Numbered from the stretch's first letter, positions 25,059 through 33,682 are shown. The stretch is DNA of 64,000 nt from Caldicellulosiruptor hydrothermalis 108 (GCF_000166355.1 NC_014652.1:1958928-2022927), one strand, 5' to 3'. Translations and numbers: made by a program. The notes: generated by a model from the sequence alone, not told the origin.

Positions 25059-26420
25059 TTAATATCCAAAAATTTGGTTATAATCTTTTATAGCTTTATT
25101 TATCTTTTCTTCTGCTTCTTTTAACGCTTTATCAATAGAATAGTTTTTTACGATTACTTTTTCTATACTCTCTTCAATAATCTGACGCGCTTCTGGAAAC
25201 ACACCGATCAAAGCACCACGAGTTGCATAATTTATAGGAGTCGCATGTAGTTGGTCGATCGCAGTTTTGAACTGAGGAAATTTCTTCAAATGTTCATTCA
25301 TTTCTTTTAACGAATAGACTCCTCTATTTATTGGGAAATATCCAGTATTTCGATGCCAATATAACTGAGATGTTGTTGATACTAAAAATTTTACAAAATC
25401 CCACGCTGATTTTTGATATAGATCTTCCCGATTTTTCAAAATCCATAGTGAAGCACCACCTATTATTACTCCACCATTTTTAGTATTATTTAAAGCTGGA
25501 ATAAAGCCTGTCCCTACTTCAAATTTCTTTCCTGCCCCGTCTAATATAGTTTTTAATGAAGCAGTAGAAGCAACTATCATACATGTCTTACCTGAGATAA
25601 AAGCATTGATAGTGTCATCATAGTTGCGCCCAAAATTTCCTGCTACTCCTTTATCAATTAGCCTTTTCCACCATCTTAAAATATTTTTTCCTGCTTCACT
25701 ATTAAATACTACCTTTGTTGCCCTCTTTTCTCTTCCATTCCCATTGTTCACATATAAAGCTCCTTGCTTTGCTAACAACTGTTCAAAATACCAACCATAA
25801 ATAGCCATTGAAAAGCCATACCGTATTACTTTGCCTTTTTCATCTTTTTTTAGAAGTTTCATCCCATATGTTTCGACATCATTAAAAGTTTTCGGAGGTT
25901 TGTTAGGATCAAGGTTTACTTCTCTAAAAGCTGTTTTATTGTAATAAAGGATAGGAGTTGAAGAGTTAAACGGCATTGACCACAACGTATTTTCTACTGT
26001 ATAATATGCCAAAAGATTGGGTTCAATTTGTTTTAGATTAAACCTATCTGCGTCTACAAATTTTTGCATTGGAACGACCCAACCACTATCTAACATAAAT
26101 CGTGTTCCAATCTCATAAACCTGAACAATATCAGGACCTCTTTTTGCAGCCTGGGATGTTTTCAATTTTGTAATCATGTCATCATAGGAACCTTGATATT
26201 GGGCTACAACTTTCACATTTTTTTTCTTTAAGTTATATTCATCCACTAAATGTTGAAGCGTTTTGCCTAAATTGCTTCCCATCGAATGCCAAAATATTAT
26301 TTGGCCGGGGGATGAAGATTTAGAATACACAGGTTTAAAATTAAATACCAGAAGATTTACTATCATGAGTATAGACATTACAGCAAAAAAACAAGATTTA
26401 AGCTTTTTATTCCAACTCAT
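25059..26420 (-). CDS. ABC transporter substrate-binding protein (glycerol-3-phosphate/sugar type)
   Basis: 453 residues from the ATG at 26420 (GGGAGG upstream; a TTG at 26426 is also in frame). It is a family 1 extracellular solute-binding protein like UgpB: IIFWHSMGSNLGKTLQHLVDEYN, then QVYEIGTRFMLDSG. An N-terminal signal (FFAVMSILMIVNLLVFNF) is present, but there is no lipobox cysteine after it, unusual for a Gram-positive. The matching permeases are at 28319-30072 on the same strand; an IS now lies between. The Ugp assignment comes from the phosphate-type neighbours and PHO boxes. Confidence 0.88.
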   Translation of the reverse strand: MSWNKKLKSCFFAVMSILMIVNLLVFNFKPVYSKSSSPGQIIFWHSMGSNLGKTLQHLVDEYNLKKKNVKVVAQYQGSYDDMITKLKTSQAAKRGPDIVQVYEIGTRFMLDSGWVVPMQKFVDADRFNLKQIEPNLLAYYTVENTLWSMPFNSSTPILYYNKTAFREVNLDPNKPPKTFNDVETYGMKLLKKDEKGKVIRYGFSMAIYGWYFEQLLAKQGALYVNNGNGREKRATKVVFNSEAGKNILRWWKRLIDKGVAGNFGRNYDDTINAFISGKTCMIVASTASLKTILDGAGKKFEVGTGFIPALNNTKNGGVIIGGASLWILKNREDLYQKSAWDFVKFLVSTTSQLYWHRNTGYFPINRGVYSLKEMNEHLKKFPQFKTAIDQLHATPINYATRGALIGVFPEARQIIEESIEKVIVKNYSIDKALKEAEEKINKAIKDYNQIFGY

Positions 26421-26521
26421 TTTCAATTACCTCCCTATTCATTTTTGAAATAAGTAGCCTTTTGCAAAAACGCTCAAGATGAGCGTTATCAAGCTTTACA
26501 TAGAATCAAAAAAGACTGGTC

Positions 26522-26584
26522 ACCCTCCTCATAATTGTAGTAAAATATGATTATATAAAACAAATTTTCTACTATGAGGAGGGT
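26522..26584 (+). promoter_or_regulatory. Hairpin sequestering the transposase ribosome site
   Basis: Perfect 12-bp arms ACCCTCCTCATA (26522-26533) and TATGAGGAGGGT (26573-26584), with an inner GTAG/CTAC and AAAA/TTTT extension. The GAGGAGGG Shine-Dalgarno, seven bases before the ATG at 26591, is inside the right arm. A TATAAA (26554-26559) sits in the loop. Confidence 0.65.
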
Positions 26585-26590
26585 TCCAAA

Positions 26591-28021
26591 ATGTTCAACA
26601 CCAAACCTAAACAACTTTCTTTCATAGACCTATTCTCCCACCTAAAGGCTTTGGCTCTCTACAAGCCTGAAAGCCTCTTGGGCTTGTTCAATAAATTCAT
26701 TGACTTGTCACATTATATACCTTCTTCTTTCTACAATGCCTACTACAAATATTTCGGTAAGCATAGATACTTCTCTTTAGAATCTATGCTTTGTTGCTTC
26801 CTCGTCCAAAAATTGCTCAAACTCAATACTTTAACTCAGCTTCGTGCTGTCTTACTCAACTCATTCGAACTTCGCTCATTTTGTAATCTTCATGGCAATG
26901 TCCCTTCTATCTCTACTCTCTCTCGCTTTAGAAAAATATTTGCAAGTGAAATCCATAAACTTTTTCAAAATATCTCTATCCATGCACATAATATTTCCAT
27001 CCAACAATGCCCTCAAGATTCTTCAATCTTAATCTTCGACACAACAGGTATTGTCCCAAAGGTTCGTGAAAACAATCCTAAATTCATTCATCTACTGCTG
27101 AAAAATACCTCAAAAGCTAACCCTGAACTTCCCTCTGAAAAAGTCTACTCTCTCGTTTATTCTTCTTTGCCTAAAACTGCTAACGCTAATTCTAACATCC
27201 GTCTTATGTTTGTAAATGGCCATTTCTGCTGGGCTTTAAAATTTGCAGTCATTACCAACGCTCTCGGTATCCCTTTAGCTTTAGTACCTCTGTTTAACTA
27301 TGATTCCCCTTCCTCTGACCCACAAGAAGCAAAAGCTATCTCCGACTCTAAAGGTTTAATTCCTTCGCTCGAAACTTTATTCTCTTATATCCCCAAAAAT
27401 TTCTCCACTTTCATCGCCGACAGTGCTTTGGATTCCCACAACATATACTCCACTTTAAAAAATACCTTTAACTTCTCCAAAATCGTTATTCCACTAAATA
27501 CAAGAGCTTCTAAAAATACTACACCTACATCAGACCCCAATATCGTTATTTCTGAAGATGGTATCCCTATCTGCAAAAAGTTCAACAAACCTTTTAAACC
27601 CGAAGGCAAATGTCAGGGTAAAAATCGCTCTTTGCGCCTTAAATGGACTTGCCCTATGTCACAATACAAAGATGGCAAACGCATCTGCTCTTGCCCTCAG
27701 CCTTGTACTACCTCTAAATCGGGTAGAATGTTCTATACATACCCAGATAACTTTCGCTCTTTCCCAGGTATCAACAGAAATTCACAAGAGTTTTTTGACC
27801 TCTACAAAAAACGTGTCGCTGTAGAGCAGACTATTTACCACCTGAAATCCTACATGGGCTCTGATACTATCTCTACTTATGACCATATTTCTATTTTCTC
27901 TGATTTCTTGCTATCTGCCATTACTTTCTCGCTCTTGTTTATTCTCGCTCACAATATCAAACTCTATTGCTCTAAATTGACTATCAAAAAACTTAACAAG
28001 CTCAAAAAACTTATCGCTTAA
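26591..28021 (+). CDS. DDE transposase (IS4-like)
   Basis: 476 residues. Candidate catalytic positions are the Asp in ILIFDTTGIV, the Asp in TFIADSALDSHN and the Glu in YKKRVAVEQTIYHLK; the last block fits Y-(2)-R-(3)-E-(6)-K of the IS4 family. A cysteine-rich insert (CPMSQYKDGKRICSCPQPC) near residues 365-385 looks like a zinc knuckle. Codons are C-rich at third positions unlike its neighbours. The frame is intact. It is transcribed against the flanking Ugp-like operon. Confidence 0.88.
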   Translation: MFNTKPKQLSFIDLFSHLKALALYKPESLLGLFNKFIDLSHYIPSSFYNAYYKYFGKHRYFSLESMLCCFLVQKLLKLNTLTQLRAVLLNSFELRSFCNLHGNVPSISTLSRFRKIFASEIHKLFQNISIHAHNISIQQCPQDSSILIFDTTGIVPKVRENNPKFIHLLLKNTSKANPELPSEKVYSLVYSSLPKTANANSNIRLMFVNGHFCWALKFAVITNALGIPLALVPLFNYDSPSSDPQEAKAISDSKGLIPSLETLFSYIPKNFSTFIADSALDSHNIYSTLKNTFNFSKIVIPLNTRASKNTTPTSDPNIVISEDGIPICKKFNKPFKPEGKCQGKNRSLRLKWTCPMSQYKDGKRICSCPQPCTTSKSGRMFYTYPDNFRSFPGINRNSQEFFDLYKKRVAVEQTIYHLKSYMGSDTISTYDHISIFSDFLLSAITFSLLFILAHNIKLYCSKLTIKKLNKLKKLIA

Positions 28022-28318
28022 TACTACTATTTTTTAAATCTATTTCTTACAAAAAATTTCTGGTTTTGTTTTTACTTAACCTTCTAAAACAAGGAGTTAA
28101 GAAGGCTTAGGATATTATTGTCTTTTTTGAAGTTGTTAATTTTTGTCATATGTTTGTTGCTGATTATTTTTGTTGGTATTGATAATATTTGGTTTTCACT
28201 TCTCTTTTCTTTTTGTATCTTGATTGTATTTCATGTTAGTATTGGTGCCTTTTACCTTCAATCACCACCTATTTTGCAAACGCCTACATTTTTGAAATAA
28301 GAAAAATTTCTCCAATTA

Positions 28319-29146
28319 TTAACTCTTTAAAGCACCTGCTGTCAGTCCTTTGATAAGTTGATCATGCCCAATGATAAAAATTAGTAAAGTTGGTAGTATT
28401 ACTACTATCACTCCAGCTGCAATTAAACCTATGTTCTGTTGTTCTGCCGCTTGCAGCATACTTATTCCTATTTGTACAGTTCTTATTTCATCCTTGTCAG
28501 TTACTAAAAGCGGCCACATATATTGATTCCAAACACTTACGAATGAATATATCATAAATGATCCTATTGCCGGCTTTGAAAGGGGTACTAAGATTTTAAA
28601 AAGATAATCAAAATTGGAGCATCCTTCTACTTTAGCAGCTTCATAAAATTCAAATGGTATGGTCTTAAAATACTGTCTTATAAAAAATATTCCAAAAGCT
28701 GAAACACTGTTGGGAAGAATTAAGGCAGCATAGGTATTTAAAAGTCCCATTTGGCGAATTATCAAATAATTACCAATAAAAATTGTCTGAGCGGGCATCA
28801 TTACGGTAGATAAAATCACAAGAAAAAGAAAATCTTTTATCTTATATTTGTAAAATGAAAGTGCAAAAGCACATGTACACGCCAATGCTACTTGTAAAAA
28901 TGTAGATGAAACAGATACTAACAAACTGTTAATAATAAACCTCACCAAAGGAGTTAGAACGAATACTGATCTGTAGTTCTCCAAAGTAATACTCTTAAAA
29001 GAGAACCGAGGAGGATAAGAAAGTATATTAGCCACCGGTTGAAGACTCATGTAAAAAATATACACTATAGGAAAGCAAATAAAACCTGTTATAAAGACAT
29101 TTGTTGCCAAAAGTTGTATATCCTTTACCTTCATTTTTCTTTTCAT
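28319..29146 (-). CDS. ABC transporter permease, UgpE type
   Basis: A 275-residue binding-protein-dependent permease with six predicted helices. The EAA loop is visible: EFYEAAKVEGCSNFDYLFKILVPL. The N-terminal LLATNVFITGFICFPIVYIFYMSLQP is typical of the MalG/UgpE class. It overlaps the upstream UgpA-type gene by 4 bp. Downstream, an IS separates it from the binding-protein gene. No ATPase gene is in this cluster; a shared MsmX/UgpC-type ATPase elsewhere would be needed. Confidence 0.92.
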   Translation of the reverse strand: MKRKMKVKDIQLLATNVFITGFICFPIVYIFYMSLQPVANILSYPPRFSFKSITLENYRSVFVLTPLVRFIINSLLVSVSSTFLQVALACTCAFALSFYKYKIKDFLFLVILSTVMMPAQTIFIGNYLIIRQMGLLNTYAALILPNSVSAFGIFFIRQYFKTIPFEFYEAAKVEGCSNFDYLFKILVPLSKPAIGSFMIYSFVSVWNQYMWPLLVTDKDEIRTVQIGISMLQAAEQQNIGLIAAGVIVVILPTLLIFIIGHDQLIKGLTAGALKS

Positions 29147-30072
29147 TGGTAAAACACCTTCTTTTCCAGTACTTTAAACTGAATAATGGTAAGCAATAGT
29201 AACAACACAAACAATATAATAGATTCAGCACATGCTTGAGCAAATTTAAAATTGAAAAAGGCATCTTGATATATTAGATACACTAAAAATTTTGTCGAAT
29301 TTACTGGACCGCCTCTTGTTAATATATGAACTACCGTAAATTGCTGAAATGAGTCTATTACATTTATAACAAGAGTAAAAAACAGCGATGGTGTAAGGAG
29401 GGGTAAAACAATTTTTGTTAACTTTTTCGCAAAATTTGCTCCATCAATTTCTGCAACCTCATATAACTCTTGAGGAATATTCTGAAGTCCTGCAAGTAAA
29501 AACAGAAAATTAAAGGGAATGTTCTGCCATGCATTTATTAATACTATAGAGTATAGAGCTACTTTGGGGTCTGTCAACCACTCAATTTTGGAAAAGCAAA
29601 ATGATTCTAACACATAGTTAATAATGCTTACAGTGGGATTAAATAAAATTCCCCACACAATAGCAGCTGAAGCTGATGAAAGAGAAATAGGTAACGTGAA
29701 GGAGATTTTAAAAAACTTCTTGAAATATTTGTTGTTATCAACGCTTAATGCTAATACTAAACCTCCAACAATAGAGAACATTGTATTAACTACAACATAC
29801 TTTGATGTAACTAAAAGACTATTTAAAAAATCCGGAGAGGTAAGTAAATTAATATAGTTTGCAAATCCTACAAACTTCTTTACATTAGCATTAAAGTCAG
29901 TAATACAAAAACTTGTGTACAACGTTTTTAAAAATGGTAAAAATACAAAACTCGTCAATAAAATAAAAGTAGGAGATACTAAGAGAACAAATTCCCAAAT
30001 TTCTTTCATGGATCTTTTCCTTCGCTTTTTTACTTTAATCCCTACCAACTCTTTCTCATATGCATATTCCAT
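29143..30072 (-). CDS. ABC transporter permease, UgpA type
   Basis: A 309-residue permease of the MalF/UgpA class. The EAA loop reads ELYEVAEIDGANFAKKLTKIVLPLL. Six helices follow a basic N-terminus (VKKRRKRSMKEIW). First gene of the transporter operon; a four-repeat PHO box (30128-30166) and a -10-like element lie just upstream, diverging from the glycerophosphodiester phosphodiesterase gene. Known Ugp systems import glycerol-3-phosphate and glycerophosphodiesters under phosphate starvation. Confidence 0.92.
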   Translation of the reverse strand: MEYAYEKELVGIKVKKRRKRSMKEIWEFVLLVSPTFILLTSFVFLPFLKTLYTSFCITDFNANVKKFVGFANYINLLTSPDFLNSLLVTSKYVVVNTMFSIVGGLVLALSVDNNKYFKKFFKISFTLPISLSSASAAIVWGILFNPTVSIINYVLESFCFSKIEWLTDPKVALYSIVLINAWQNIPFNFLFLLAGLQNIPQELYEVAEIDGANFAKKLTKIVLPLLTPSLFFTLVINVIDSFQQFTVVHILTRGGPVNSTKFLVYLIYQDAFFNFKFAQACAESIILFVLLLLLTIIQFKVLEKKVFYQ

Positions 30073-30112
30073 CTCACTCTGGTTTTTCCCCCTTCGTAAA
30101 TTTTCTGATATT

Positions 30113-30166
30113 AATTTACTACATCCTCTTTAAATTATTATTAAGAAGCTGTTAAGTCTTTGTTAA
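30113..30166 (-). promoter_or_regulatory. PHO box and promoter of the Ugp-like operon
   Basis: Minus-strand hexamers TTAACA, TTAACA, TTAATA, TTAAAG start exactly every 11 bp across 30166-30128 (5-nt spacers). A -10-like TAAATT (30113-30118) follows after 9 nt. This matches PhoP~P direct-repeat binding sites of Gram-positives. Confidence 0.75.
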
Positions 30167-30186
30167 ATATTGTACCAAATATTTAC

Positions 30187-30240
30187 TTAATCTAAATTTA
30201 ACAATATTTAAACTTCTATTTAACATACGTAAAGTATGAT
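30187..30240 (+). promoter_or_regulatory. PHO box and promoter of the glycerophosphodiesterase gene
   Basis: Plus-strand hexamers TTAATC, TTAACA, TAAACT, TTAACA start at 30187, 30198, 30209 and 30220 (11-bp period). A -10 TATGAT (30235-30240) follows after 9 nt. Confidence 0.8.
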
Positions 30241-30291
30241 TGAAACAAGGTAAATTACTTTTCTATCCAAAATTCAAAGGAGGCATATAAA

Positions 30292-31014
30292 ATGCAGATA
30301 TTTGCTCATCGAGGAGCAAGCGCATATTTCCCCGAAAATACTCTCGTTGCTTTTGAAAAGGCAAAGGAAATGGGAGCAACAGGAATTGAAACAGACGTCC
30401 AAGTAACGAAAGATGGTGTACTTGTTCTAATTCATGACGAAAAAGTCGATAGAACAACTGATGGAGTTGGATATGTAAAAGATCTTACGTTTGCTGAAAT
30501 TCAAAAACTTAATGCAGGATACTATATGAAATACTCTTCATGTAAAATTCCAACAGTGGAAGAAGCTTTAGAATTAGCTAAAAATCAAAATCTTGTTATT
30601 AATTTTGAGTTAAAAGAATCTTGCTTAGCTTTTTTAAATACAGAAGAAAAACTTATAAACACTATACATAAATATGATGTGAAGGAAAATGTCATTATTT
30701 CAAGCTTTCACTTATCATCTCTTATAAGGTGCAGGAGTATTGACCCCCAAATCAAACTCGCATATTTGACAACAAAAGTTTTAAAGCTTGGTTCTCTTAA
30801 ATCACTCGGCATCGAAATTGTACATCCAAATTATTTTATTACCACTCGGAAATTTGTCTCACATCTTAAACAACAAAACTTTAGAATCAATGTATTTACA
30901 GTTAATAAAAAGAAATATGTTGAAAGATTGCTGAAATTAGGTGTTGATGGGCTTATAACAGATGTACCAGATATTGTTATAGAGACTATAAAAAACTTTA
31001 AAGGATATACATAA
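30292..31014 (+). CDS. Glycerophosphodiester phosphodiesterase (UgpQ/GlpQ type)
   Basis: 240 residues forming a GDPD TIM barrel that cuts glycerophosphodiesters to glycerol-3-phosphate and an alcohol. Active-site residues are visible: H6-R7 in AHRGAS, E33 and D35 in IETDVQ, H48 in LIHDEK, and later the lysine-containing INFELKES. There is no signal peptide, so it acts in the cytoplasm on imported substrate. Divergent from the Ugp-like permeases, which probably bring that substrate in. It has AAAGGAGG before the ATG and a PHO box. Confidence 0.95.
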   Translation: MQIFAHRGASAYFPENTLVAFEKAKEMGATGIETDVQVTKDGVLVLIHDEKVDRTTDGVGYVKDLTFAEIQKLNAGYYMKYSSCKIPTVEEALELAKNQNLVINFELKESCLAFLNTEEKLINTIHKYDVKENVIISSFHLSSLIRCRSIDPQIKLAYLTTKVLKLGSLKSLGIEIVHPNYFITTRKFVSHLKQQNFRINVFTVNKKKYVERLLKLGVDGLITDVPDIVIETIKNFKGYT

Positions 31015-31187
31015 ACTGTTGAATAACTTAAGAGGAGCTAAAATTTTTATCTAATCGCTCAGATGAAGATAAAGAAAATCTGGAATAGAACTGATGGATA
31101 AACTCAAATATTAAGGAGTCAATCTGGAAAACTAAGAGTTATGATATCGCTATTACCCATTACACCCGTGATTGCAAAAGCAAAAGT

Positions 31188-31219
31188 GGGTTGTCACCTC
31201 TTTTGTTATGTGACAACCC
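31188..31219. terminator. Bidirectional terminator
   Basis: Perfect 10-bp stem GGGTTGTCAC (31188-31197) / GTGACAACCC (31210-31219) with a 12-nt loop and T-rich ends on the plus strand. It lies between the convergent phosphodiesterase gene and the metallophosphoesterase gene, whose stop was about 20 bp away before the IS inserted. Confidence 0.75.
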
Positions 31220-31309
31220 TTTCGTGTTTTTATAGAAACTGTTTATTTTATTATATCTTTAGGTTGTTGAATAAAAAATATTACCAACAATACATAAAAT
31301 AAACAAAAG

Positions 31310-32254
31310 TTATTGATTCCATTCATAAGCGAAAGAAAACTTCTTACCTTCTAACTTTCTAAGAAGTTGCTCAAATAGAAAAGTAATTAGTATCCAATCA
31401 ATATACCTTTTATAATTTCTAAATCCCTTGAGCCTCACATTCTCAAGATTATATTCACCTTTTAATTTGCTAAATAGTCTTTCAATCTTTGTTCTCTGTT
31501 TGTATAGCTTTTTACCCTCTTCAGTTTCTAAAAATCTTATGTTCTTGCTTCTAAAAACATTCTTAACATTGTTTTTATCTTTCATGTTTCTTTTGTTTAT
31601 CCCAGCAACAAATTTAACTTTAAGCTCATTTGCTATATTAAACCATCTGCTACAATCGTATCCCGCATCTGCTAATACAATCTCACAGTTATAACCCCAT
31701 GCCCTATACAAAAGCTCTTCTTGTCTTGAGTCATGTTCATTTGCCCCTGTTAAAATCCAGAAAAGTGGTATTACTTCTTCTTTACCTGTACACAAAAGAT
31801 GTAATTTGTATCCCCTGAAAAATCCTATTGTAATATGTATACCTATTTTTGCTTCTGAATCATTTTTGGCACTTCTCAGCGGCGTAGAGTCTACTATCGC
31901 TATACTCATATCAGGTTCTATCTTAGCTATTAATATGTCTTTTATATCTTGCATGTATTCTTTTTCTATTTTTCTTGACAACTTTGCAAAATATGAATAG
32001 TCCGGACTTTCTTCTATACCTACTACTTGCTTAAACTCTGTGTCTTGATTTATTCGATATTCTAATTCTCTGAAACTCTTTACCCCCTTTTTAACTTTAT
32101 AAACCAAACAAGCTATTATCTGAAACAGATTAAATTTCCTCGGTCGTCCCCTTCTATTTTGCTTTATCTTCCTCGATAAAACTTCAGTAACCTTTTTTAT
32201 TACAAAAAGCAGCTTTAAAAATTTCTTATTTTGTGCTTTAATATTCTTAGTCAT
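31310..32254 (-). CDS. IS4-like DDE transposase, copy 2
   Basis: 314 residues, identical to copy 1 apart from Val in place of Ile in KKGVKSFREL. DDE residues and the YREK block are intact, as is the ribosome-site hairpin (32261-32315), so this copy should be as active as copy 1. It is transcribed on the same strand as the gene it interrupts. Confidence 0.92.
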   Translation of the reverse strand: MTKNIKAQNKKFLKLLFVIKKVTEVLSRKIKQNRRGRPRKFNLFQIIACLVYKVKKGVKSFRELEYRINQDTEFKQVVGIEESPDYSYFAKLSRKIEKEYMQDIKDILIAKIEPDMSIAIVDSTPLRSAKNDSEAKIGIHITIGFFRGYKLHLLCTGKEEVIPLFWILTGANEHDSRQEELLYRAWGYNCEIVLADAGYDCSRWFNIANELKVKFVAGINKRNMKDKNNVKNVFRSKNIRFLETEEGKKLYKQRTKIERLFSKLKGEYNLENVRLKGFRNYKRYIDWILITFLFEQLLRKLEGKKFSFAYEWNQ

Positions 32255-32260
32255 CTTTTT

Positions 32261-32315
32261 CCCCCTTGTGTTTTGTTGTGGTTTTCTCTTAAATTAAAAT
32301 TATAACACAAGGGGG
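32261..32315 (-). promoter_or_regulatory. Ribosome-site hairpin of IS copy 2
   Basis: The same 12-bp arms as in copy 1: CCCCCTTGTGTT (32261-32272) and AACACAAGGGGG (32304-32315). On the minus strand the arm nearest the start codon carries the Shine-Dalgarno. Confidence 0.6.
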
Positions 32316-32337
32316 CTTTTTTCTTTTGTCACTATGT

Positions 32338-33486
32338 TTACTCTATATGGTTATATCTTTTATTCAACAACCTCATTATATCTTTTAAACGTGTCAAAGA
32401 AACAAAACCTTTTTGAAAACTTGGACCTTCAAGCTCCTCTAATAAAGAACTATCACCAGAAGGTGTGTTTGGATGAGCACTCCAGCGAGGCCAGGTATTA
32501 ATGTTAGTATTAAGCGCATTTTTCCTCGCTTCTTCCCATACCTTTTGGTCACAAGGCACATCTTTTGTTGTATAAGTTAACTTCCAATCCTTTATTTCAA
32601 AAATAGTATAACGCATAGGATACGTAACTGTAGAAGCGCAAGTAAAATATGCGATACTCTTTTCCATCTTATAGCGCGTACTGATGTGTCGATGACCTGA
32701 TAACACTACGGCTACTTGAGGGAATTTTTCTAATACTTCTCGAACCTGTTTGCTATTATACAATACAAACTTATTAAAATTATTTTCACCTGTTTCTTCT
32801 GCTTTAGTGTATGGAAGAAGTTGATGATGAAGCATTACTATTGTAAACTTACTTTTGTTATTCTGAAGGTCTTTCTCTAAAAATTTAAGTTGTTTGTTAT
32901 CAATATAGCCTCCCCAATCACCAATCATTGTGGAATCAAGACCAATCAGGTGAACTCCTGGTAATGGATCTAAACTCCACCAACGGTTGGGTCCACTAAA
33001 ACCGTGTCCTTGAAAAGTCCAAATCATTGTACTACGGGTTACCGAAGGTCCCATATTTTTGAGATGTGAATCAACCACACTTACATCATGATTTCCCAAT
33101 ACAACATAATATGGTACTTGTAACCTATCCAAAATTTCTTTAACTTTGTCAACATTCCATGGCTCCGCGTCTTTTGTGAGATCTCCCAGTACACAAACAA
33201 ATTTAATATCCTGAATTTTGTTTATTTCCTTAACAGTGCTTTCCAGTAAACTTACAGAATCTTTAAACATTTTAACTTCGTTAGTAGGAGACTTGCTACT
33301 TTTAAACACTGAAATATGGGGGTCAGAAATAACAGCAAACTTAAAATTTAATGTTTTTTTAGAAATACTTGATAATCTTTGTAATTTCTCAGACCTTGCA
33401 ACTCCTTTTATATGGATGATATAAAAAGTTAAAAACAAAAGTAAGCATATACTTATTACACTTAGAAGTAATTTTCTTAACCTCAC
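32338..33486 (-). CDS. Membrane-anchored metallophosphoesterase (3' end rewritten by an IS)
   Basis: 382 residues with an N-terminal membrane anchor (LLLSVISICLLLFLTFYII) and an extracytoplasmic calcineurin-like phosphoesterase domain: VISDPHISVF, VLGDLTKD, VLGNHDVSV, MLHHQLLPY and LSGHRHIST supply the metal ligands. The substrate is unknown, but the PHO box and neighbours suggest phosphate release from phosphoesters. The last dozen codons come from the IS at 31260-32374. Removing it restores a frame ending KDIIK and a TAA, about 372 residues, so the catalytic domain is unaffected. Confidence 0.9.
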   Translation of the reverse strand: MRLRKLLLSVISICLLLFLTFYIIHIKGVARSEKLQRLSSISKKTLNFKFAVISDPHISVFKSSKSPTNEVKMFKDSVSLLESTVKEINKIQDIKFVCVLGDLTKDAEPWNVDKVKEILDRLQVPYYVVLGNHDVSVVDSHLKNMGPSVTRSTMIWTFQGHGFSGPNRWWSLDPLPGVHLIGLDSTMIGDWGGYIDNKQLKFLEKDLQNNKSKFTIVMLHHQLLPYTKAEETGENNFNKFVLYNSKQVREVLEKFPQVAVVLSGHRHISTRYKMEKSIAYFTCASTVTYPMRYTIFEIKDWKLTYTTKDVPCDQKVWEEARKNALNTNINTWPRWSAHPNTPSGDSSLLEELEGPSFQKGFVSLTRLKDIMRLLNKRYNHIE

Positions 33487-33524
33487 AACCCTGCACCTCC
33501 TCCTCTCTTTTTATTACGGCATAT

Positions 33525-33578
33525 ATTATATTGGTGTTTCTTTAAATTTAATTAAATTACACGTTAAATCTTTGTTAA
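33525..33578 (-). promoter_or_regulatory. PHO box and promoter of the metallophosphoesterase gene
   Basis: Minus-strand hexamers TTAACA, TTAACG, TTTAAT, TTAAAG at 11-bp steps across 33578-33540. A consensus -10 TATAAT (33525-33530) follows after 9 nt. Confidence 0.8.
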
Positions 33579-33628
33579 GAATTTATCTAATACAATAACT
33601 GTATTATATTACAAAAAAGACCGGATTT

Positions 33629-33682
33629 TTAAACTTATTTTTACATTAATTTAATGCCAAATTAACAAAAAAGTTATATAGT
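33629..33682 (+). promoter_or_regulatory. PHO box and promoter of the 5'-nucleotidase gene
   Basis: Plus-strand hexamers TTAAAC, TTTACA, TTAATG, TTAACA start at 33629, 33640, 33651 and 33662. A -10 TATAGT (33677-33682) follows after 9 nt. Confidence 0.8.

Larger units (their letters stand above)
26455..28286 (+). mobile_element. Insertion sequence within the Ugp-like operon (about 1.83 kb)
   Basis: Imperfect terminal repeats: left TAGCCTTTTGCAAAA, right end read inwards TAGGCGTTTGCAAAA (13 of 15 match). It is flanked by a 15-bp direct repeat CATTTTTGAAATAAG at 26440-26454 and 28287-28301; the true duplication may be 13-15 bp because the ends share bases. The element splits the leader between the second permease gene and the binding-protein gene. 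The family is IS4-like by the transposase YREK signature. Confidence 0.85.
31260..32374 (-). mobile_element. IS4-like insertion sequence, copy 2 (1115 bp)
   Basis: Near-identical to copy 1 at 5696-6810 in opposite orientation. The ends read GAGGTTGTTG (right, upstream of the transposase) and TAGGTTGTTG (left). A 10-bp direct repeat ATTATATCTT flanks it (31250-31259 and 32375-32384), extendable to 11 bp with the shared T, typical of IS4-family target duplications. It is inserted into the last codons of the metallophosphoesterase gene. Confidence 0.92.

Noticed and set aside
28118-28300. 60-residue hydrophobic frame at the right end of the 1.83-kb IS
   Set aside because: It starts with TTG, runs through the IS end into the flanking repeat, and has no homology I recognise; it is probably a chance frame in T-rich DNA.
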